Shown here piece after piece: positions 60,008-64,000 of a stretch of DNA of 64,000 bases. Positions within the stretch are counted from its first letter, which is position 1. Each line of letters starts with the position of its first letter. The notes under the pieces are model-generated. The model worked only from the letters and a program-made list of their open reading frames with translations. It was not told where the DNA came from and made no database searches. Made by a program: the position numbers and the translations under genes. This DNA is from Nocardioides caldifontis (GTDB lineage: Bacteria; Actinomycetota; Actinomycetes; Propionibacteriales; Nocardioidaceae): the NCBI RefSeq assembly GCF_008087345.1, contig NZ_VHIB01000011.1, forward strand, positions 124,001 through 188,000, given 5' to 3'.

Positions 60008-61410
60008 GAGGGTGCTCCTTCGTCGGGGCTTTCGGTGGTCGAGCCTGTCGAGACCGTCGAGACCACGGTCCTCGGCCGCAGGTCCCCGGCGGGCGGGCTC
60101 CAGGACGCCGGGTCGGCCGGCTGCTGGTCGCCGCTGCGGATGTCCTTGACCTCGTGGTCCCCGCCGCCGGTGGCCGGGAACCACACGAACGGGATGCCGC
60201 GGCGCTCGGCGTACCGGATCTGCTTGCCGTACTTCTGCGGCGCGGCGGCGACCTCGGTCGCGATGCCGCGCTCGCGCAGCTGATGGGCGACCCGGTCGCA
60301 CGTCGGGCGGGACTCCTCGTCGGGCAGCGCGACCAGGACCGCGCTCGGCACCGAGCGGTCCGAGGCGAGGACGCCGCGCTGGAACAGCGGGACCAGCAGC
60401 CGGCTGAGCCCCAGCGAGATCCCGACGCCCGGGTAGGAGGTCTTCCCGTCGCTGGCGAGCGCGTCGTAGCGGCCTCCGGAGCAGATCGACCCGAGCCACT
60501 CGAACCCGTCGAGCCGGGTCTCGAAGACGGTGCCGGTGTAGTAGTCCAGGCCGCGCGCGATCTTGAGGTCGGCGACGATCCGCACCCGCTGGTCGACGAG
60601 CGAGGCGCACCCCTCGACGACCGCGGCGAGCTCCTCGAGCCCTTCCTCGAGCAGCGGGTGCTCGAGGCCGAGCGCCCGCACCTCGTCGGCGAAGGAGCCG
60701 TCGTCGGTGCTGATCGCGGCGAGCCGCAGGCAGAGGTCGGCCTGCTTCTCGTCGAGCCCCGCCTCGTCGACCAGCAGCTGCTGCACCGCGTCGGGCGGAA
60801 CCTTGTCGAGCTTGTCGACGGCGCGCATCACCGCGTCCACGTCGGGTGCGCCGAGCGCGGAGTAGAACCCCTGGATCAGCTTGCGGTTGTTGACCTGCAA
60901 CCGGATCGGCGGCAGGAACTCCAGGCGCCGCAGCGCATCCACCATGACGCGCGCGACCTCGACGTCGTGGTGGAACGGCAGCACGTCGCGGCCGACCACG
61001 TCGATGTCGGCCTGGGTGAACTCGCGGAACCGACCCTCCTGGGGCCGCTCACCGCGCCACACCTTCTGGACCTGGTAGCGGCGGAACGGGAACTCCAGCT
61101 TGCCGGCGTTCTCCAGCACGTAGCGGGCGAACGGCACCGTGAGGTCGAAGTGGAGCCCGAGCCCGCCGCTGCTGTCACCGCCGTCGTCCTCCTCGGAGGC
61201 CTGGAGGCGGCGGAGGACGTAGACCTCCTTGCTGGTCTCGCCCTTGCGCAGCAGCTGGTCGAGCGGCTCCACCGCCCGGGTCTCCAGCGGCGCGAAGCCG
61301 TGCAGCTCGAAGGTCTCCGACAGGGTGCGGACGACCTGCGCCTCGACGATGCGCTGGCCGGGGAGCAGCTCGGGGAACCCGCTCAGCGGGGTGATGCGGC
61401 GGGAGGCCAT
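60004..61410 (-). CDS. hisS: Histidine--tRNA ligase with repeat-derived C-terminal tail
   Basis: Charges tRNA-His. The 468-residue class II synthetase has motif 2 ([22 protein letters not shown], in parts), HisA box [13 protein letters not shown] and HisB-like [24 protein letters not shown]. The anticodon-binding domain ends near [14 protein letters not shown]. The last 35-40 residues ([31 protein letters not shown] in part) are extra. The [11 protein letters not shown] portion is translated from a GTGGTC...GACCAC repeat at 60035-60066. The aspS start overlaps its stop. Confidence 0.96.
   Translation of the reverse strand: MASRRITPLSGFPELLPGQRIVEAQVVRTLSETFELHGFAPLETRAVEPLDQLLRKGETSKEVYVLRRLQASEEDDGGDSSGGLGLHFDLTVPFARYVLENAGKLEFPFRRYQVQKVWRGERPQEGRFREFTQADIDVVGRDVLPFHHDVEVARVMVDALRRLEFLPPIRLQVNNRKLIQGFYSALGAPDVDAVMRAVDKLDKVPPDAVQQLLVDEAGLDEKQADLCLRLAAISTDDGSFADEVRALGLEHPLLEEGLEELAAVVEGCASLVDQRVRIVADLKIARGLDYYTGTVFETRLDGFEWLGSICSGGRYDALASDGKTSYPGVGISLGLSRLLVPLFQRGVLASDRSVPSAVLVALPDEESRPTCDRVAHQLRERGIATEVAAAPQKYGKQIRYAERRGIPFVWFPATGGGDHEVKDIRSGDQQPADPASWSPPAGDLRPRTVVSTVSTGSTTESPDEGAPS
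60035..60066. repeat. REP-like palindromic repeat, copy 4, inside the hisS 3' end
   Basis: GTGGTC and GACCAC arms flank GAGCCTGTCGAGACCGTCGA. Compared with the copies at 11339 and 47785 it lies in the reverse orientation and carries an internal 9-nt duplication (GTCGAGACC). It is within the coding sequence of hisS and encodes part of its tail. Confidence 0.65.
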
Positions 61411-61413
61411 CGC

Positions 61414-62133
61414 TCAGAGCCCCCTGGTGGGGATCGTGGCGCCTGCGCCGGTGCCGGCGAGCTGGCGCAGGAACGGGTTCGTCGCGCGCTCCTGGCCGAT
61501 GCTGGTCTGCTCGCCGTGGCCCGGGAGCACCACGATGTCGTCGGGGAGCGGGAGCACCTTCTCGGCGAGGCTGCGCATCATCTGCTCGCTGTCGCCCCCG
61601 GGGAGGTCGGTGCGCCCGATCGAGCCGGCGAAGAGGAGGTCGCCGGAGAACATGACCTGGCTGACGCCGGACTGCGGGTCGTCGTACGGCGTGCGGAAGG
61701 TGATCGAGCCGGGCGTGTGCCCCGGGGTGTGGTCCACGCGGAACCGGAGCCCGGCGAGCTCGAGGTCGGTGCCGTCGGCGATCTCGGCCACCTCGTCGGG
61801 CTCGGCGAACTCGTAGCGGCCGCCGAGGAGCATCCCCGCCGTCTCGGGCGACATCCCCGCCATCGGGTCGCTGAGCAGGTGGCGGTCGTCAGGGTGGACG
61901 TAGGCGGTTGCGTCGTAGCTCCCGGCGACCGGGGCGACGCACCACATGTGGTCGATGTGTCCGTGGCTGACCAGCACCGCGACGGGCTTCAGCCGGTGCT
62001 CCCGGACCACCTCGGCGACCCCCTGGGCGGCGTCCTTGCCGGGGTCGACGACGACGCACTCCGCCCCGGGCTCGGTGGCGACCACGTAGCAGTTGGTCGC
62101 CCAGGGACCAGCGGGGAAGCCTGCGATGAACAC
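61414..62133 (-). CDS. MBL-fold metallo-hydrolase (glyoxalase II-like)
   Basis: A 239-residue metallo-beta-lactamase-fold hydrolase. The metal motif SHGHIDH (56-62), DHTPGHTPGSI, FSGDLLFAGSIGRTD and LPGHGEQTSIGQERATNP supply the dinuclear metal ligands and match the YcbL/GloB-like group. The substrate may be a glutathione- or mycothiol-type thioester, but this is not certain. The GTG at 62133 (VFIAGFPAGPWATNCYVV) is the family's start. It lies 3 nt before hisS; in other actinobacteria the same gene precedes hisS. Confidence 0.92.
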   Translation of the reverse strand: MFIAGFPAGPWATNCYVVATEPGAECVVVDPGKDAAQGVAEVVREHRLKPVAVLVSHGHIDHMWCVAPVAGSYDATAYVHPDDRHLLSDPMAGMSPETAGMLLGGRYEFAEPDEVAEIADGTDLELAGLRFRVDHTPGHTPGSITFRTPYDDPQSGVSQVMFSGDLLFAGSIGRTDLPGGDSEQMMRSLAEKVLPLPDDIVVLPGHGEQTSIGQERATNPFLRQLAGTGAGATIPTRGL

Positions 62134-62180
62134 GCCCGGCAGCCTACCGACCGCGCAGCCGCCCCCCGAAACCGAGCGAC

Positions 62181-62222
62181 TACGATGCCGGACAGACGTT
62201 GCCGACCCGAGGTGGACCGTTG
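62181..62222 (+). promoter_or_regulatory. Probable promoter and TTG start context of the DUF349 gene
   Basis: TACGAT at 62181-62186 is a good actinobacterial -10 box, 34 nt before a TTG start at 62220-62222 that has GAGGTGG just upstream. An earlier in-frame TTG at 62199 would place the ribosome site inside the gene, so 62220 is preferred. Confidence 0.45.
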
Positions 62223-63533
62223 AACAGCTCGCCGGACCCCGCACCCACGCCTGCATCCCTCGCGGACCGCAGCGCACGGAAGAGCGCCGAGCCGACGACC
62301 GGCTCGGACGCCCGCTCGTGGGGTCGCGTCGCCGAGGACGGCACCGTGTACGTCCGCACCGCCGACGGCGAGCGCCAGGTCGGCCAGTGGCTCGGCGGGG
62401 ACCCCGCGGAGGGGTTGGAGTTCTTCGCGCGGAAGTACGACGCCCTGGTGTTCGAGGTCGACCTCCTCGAGAAGCGGGTCCGCTCCGGCGCGGTCTCTCC
62501 CGACGATGCCACCGGCTCGCTGAAGCAGGTCCGCGCCACCGTCGCCGAGACCCAGGCCGTCGGTGACCTCGACGCTCTCGACCGCAGGCTCGCCGCCGTC
62601 GAGGAGCTCATCGGTCGCCAGCGCGAGAAGCGCAAGGCGGACCGCGCCCGGCGGCTCAGCCAGGCGCAGCAGGAGAAGGAGCGGATCGCCAGCGAGGCCG
62701 AGCGGCTCGCCGAGGGCAACGACTGGCGAGCCGGGGCGGACCGGCTCCGGGCGCTGCTCGACGAGTGGAAGGCGCTCCCCCGGCTCGAGAAGTCGGCCGA
62801 CGACGCGCTGTGGCGCCGGTTCTCGTCCGCCCGCACGACGTACACCAGGCGCCGCAAGGCGCACTTCTCCGAGCTCAACGAGAAGCGCGAGGGCGCACGG
62901 GCGATCAAGGAGAAGCTGGTCAAGGAGGCCGAGGCGCTCTCGTCCTCGACCGACTGGGGCCCGACCGCCGGGGCGTACCGCGAGCTGATGCGCCGCTGGA
63001 AGGAGGCAGGACCGGCTCCGAAGGGGATCGACGACCAGCTCTGGCAGCGGTTCCGCGCCGCCCAGGACGTCTTCTTCGGTGCCCGCGACGCCGCGAACGC
63101 CGCCACCGAGGCGGAGTTCGTCACCAACGCCGAGAAGAAGGAACAGCTCCTCGTCGAGGCCGAGGCGCTCCTCCCGGTCACCGACCTCGCCGCCGCGAAG
63201 AGCGCCTTCCGCGACATCGCGGAGCGGTGGGACGCGGCGGGCAAGGTCCCGCGCGACCGGATGAAGGAGCTCGAGGGGCGGATCCGCAAGGTCGAGCAGG
63301 CGATCCGCGCCGTCGAGGACGAGGCCTGGCGCCGCTCCAATCCCGAGGCGCGTGCCCGGGCGGCCGACACCGTCGCCCAGCTCGAGGCGTCGATCGCCGA
63401 CCTCGAGGCCAAGCGCGACAAGGCCGCCGCCGCCGGCAACGACCGCAAGGCCGCCGAGCACGCCGCCGCGATCGAGGCTCGCCAGTCCTGGCTCACCGAG
63501 GCCCGCAAGGCTCTCGAAGAGTTCTCCGCCTGA
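62220..63533 (+). CDS. DUF349 coiled-coil repeat protein
   Basis: A 437-residue, almost wholly helical protein made of successive DUF349 repeats of about 75 residues. Each has a W-x-x-x-x-R-x-x-x-L/W pattern (WRAGADRLRALLDEWKAL, WGPTAGAYRELMRRWKEAG, AAKSAFRDIAERWDAAG), separated by basic coiled-coil linkers. The first about 60 residues include a WGRVAEDGTVYVRTADGERQVGQW segment. The family is widespread in actinobacteria near relA/hisS and has no settled function. It is divergent from the MBL gene. Confidence 0.88.
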   Translation: MNSSPDPAPTPASLADRSARKSAEPTTGSDARSWGRVAEDGTVYVRTADGERQVGQWLGGDPAEGLEFFARKYDALVFEVDLLEKRVRSGAVSPDDATGSLKQVRATVAETQAVGDLDALDRRLAAVEELIGRQREKRKADRARRLSQAQQEKERIASEAERLAEGNDWRAGADRLRALLDEWKALPRLEKSADDALWRRFSSARTTYTRRRKAHFSELNEKREGARAIKEKLVKEAEALSSSTDWGPTAGAYRELMRRWKEAGPAPKGIDDQLWQRFRAAQDVFFGARDAANAATEAEFVTNAEKKEQLLVEAEALLPVTDLAAAKSAFRDIAERWDAAGKVPRDRMKELEGRIRKVEQAIRAVEDEAWRRSNPEARARAADTVAQLEASIADLEAKRDKAAAAGNDRKAAEHAAAIEARQSWLTEARKALEEFSA

Positions 63534-63549
63534 CCCCTCGAACGCCGAC

Positions 63550-63635
63550 CCGTCGCATCTTCACCCGTGTTTCCCGCCGAGCCGTCGCATCTTCACGAGC
63601 GTTTCCCGCCGAGCCGTCGCATCTTCACGAGCGCC
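63550..63635. repeat. Tandem direct repeats of 32 bp (two complete, one partial)
   Basis: Units at 63550-63581 and 63582-63613 are identical except at three or four positions, and a third partial unit runs from 63614 to about 63635. Each begins CCGTCGCATCTTCAC and the complete ones end TTTCCCGCCGAG. The units abut without spacers. They lie between the convergent DUF349 and endonuclease-fold genes, and the third unit reaches the end of the latter's coding region. Confidence 0.85.
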
Positions 63636-64000
63636 AACGCTCGGCACGCGGCAAGCGTGCGGCTCTGTCTCCCCGCAGCGCGAGCCTCGACTCACGGACG
63701 GCCTGCGGGAGCCGCGCGGTGACGATCTCCCGCTGCCCGTACACGTGAGACCTCCGGAACACGTCGATGCCCCAGTCGAACCGGTCCTCGAGGCTGGTTC
63801 GCCGCCCGAAGTCGTGGGCCCGGTCCGACTCCGACGAGTGCCACTCCTCACCGTCGTACTCGACACCGAGCCGCAGCTCCTCGACGCCCAGGTCGATCCG
63901 GTAGAGCAAGGTCCCGTCTTCGGCGTACACGGGGATCTGCAGCTCCGGAGCGGGGAGCCTCGGGCACTCCTTCCAGCGCAGACGCAGCCCTGACTCCCCG
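63625..64000 (-). CDS. Endonuclease-fold (DUF559/VSR-like) domain protein, partial
   Basis: The C-terminal 124 residues of a protein whose start lies beyond the right edge. VYAEDGTLLYRIDLGVEELR, then GVEYDGEEWHSSESDRAHD and GIDVFRRSHVYGQRE, show the restriction-endonuclease-like D...ExD/DGxxxH pattern seen in DUF559-type proteins that are numerous in actinobacteria. Some of these are fused to AbiEi-like antitoxin N-termini, which cannot be judged here. The frame remains open to position 64000. The stop at 63625 falls within the last unit of the 32-bp repeat array. Confidence 0.65.
   Translation of the reverse strand, partial: GESGLRLRWKECPRLPAPELQIPVYAEDGTLLYRIDLGVEELRLGVEYDGEEWHSSESDRAHDFGRRTSLEDRFDWGIDVFRRSHVYGQREIVTARLPQAVRESRLALRGDRAARLPRAERWRS

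Noticed and set aside
63550-63635. CRISPR array
   Set aside because: The 32-bp units abut directly with no spacers, there are fewer than three full units, and no cas genes are near.

Overview
The window is about 64 kb of very GC-rich DNA (roughly 70-74% by eye). It uses GTG/TTG starts and 1-4 nt overlapping stop/start junctions heavily. Gene content and order match the conserved actinobacterial block that links pyrimidine, shikimate and translation genes. Encoded products most resemble those of Nocardioides-like Propionibacteriales. This placement is inferred from proteins and synteny; no rRNA or tRNA is present to confirm it.

Layout, left to right. (1) 1-1493: pyrF (cut by the window edge) and pyrD, minus strand. 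(2) 1494-11371: a mixed-strand accessory block with a SigE-family sigma factor and its membrane-anchored partner, a divergent Nramp transporter, a serine hydrolase, an ECF sigma factor with a SnoaL-like tail, small membrane proteins, a broken dual-specificity phosphatase gene, a CPCC zinc-ribbon protein and a YCII protein. (3) 11372-18683: carB, carA, pyrC, pyrB and pyrR in one tightly overlapped minus-strand operon, with a PyrR-binding RNA loop just upstream. The accessory block therefore separates pyrD-pyrF from the rest of what is usually a single pyr operon. (4) 18759-26265: lipoprotein, acetoacetate-decarboxylase-like protein, flavin disulfide oxidoreductase, LuxR regulator, nusB, efp and pepN. 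A 98-nt imperfect palindrome lies between the LuxR and oxidoreductase genes. (5) 26538-32581: a secreted protein, a MoxR ATPase with its VWA partner, then a visibly less GC-rich cassette with a cellulose-synthase-like glycosyltransferase, a small membrane protein and a diguanylate cyclase. (6) 32679-43964: aroB, aroK, aroC, prepilin peptidase, aroE, mltG, ruvX, alaS, two small membrane proteins and rarA, all minus. (7) 43974-45589: an ECF42-type sigma factor with its DGPF partner and a recognisable autoregulatory promoter. (8) 45829-47895: a decayed transporter fragment, a DUF222/HNH endonuclease and a cluster of palindromic and 18-bp tandem repeats. (9) 47896-51685: a heterodimeric ABC exporter with one intact and one fully degenerate ATP site. 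(10) 51759-58061: a five-gene oligopeptide/dipeptide-type ABC importer. (11) 58226-64000: aspS, hisS, an MBL-fold hydrolase, a divergent DUF349 protein, tandem 32-bp repeats and a partial endonuclease-fold protein.

The pyr genes make UMP and are probably coordinated by PyrR binding at the leader. The aro genes cover four of the shikimate steps to chorismate. The mltG-ruvX-alaS-rarA group is the usual housekeeping neighbourhood. The most unusual elements are the interrupted pyr operon, the c-di-GMP/glycosyltransferase cassette, the asymmetric ABC exporter, the long palindrome at 21794-21891, and a family of GTGGTT...AACCAC repeats that has also extended the hisS reading frame. No CRISPR array, prophage, complete insertion sequence, tRNA or rRNA was seen.
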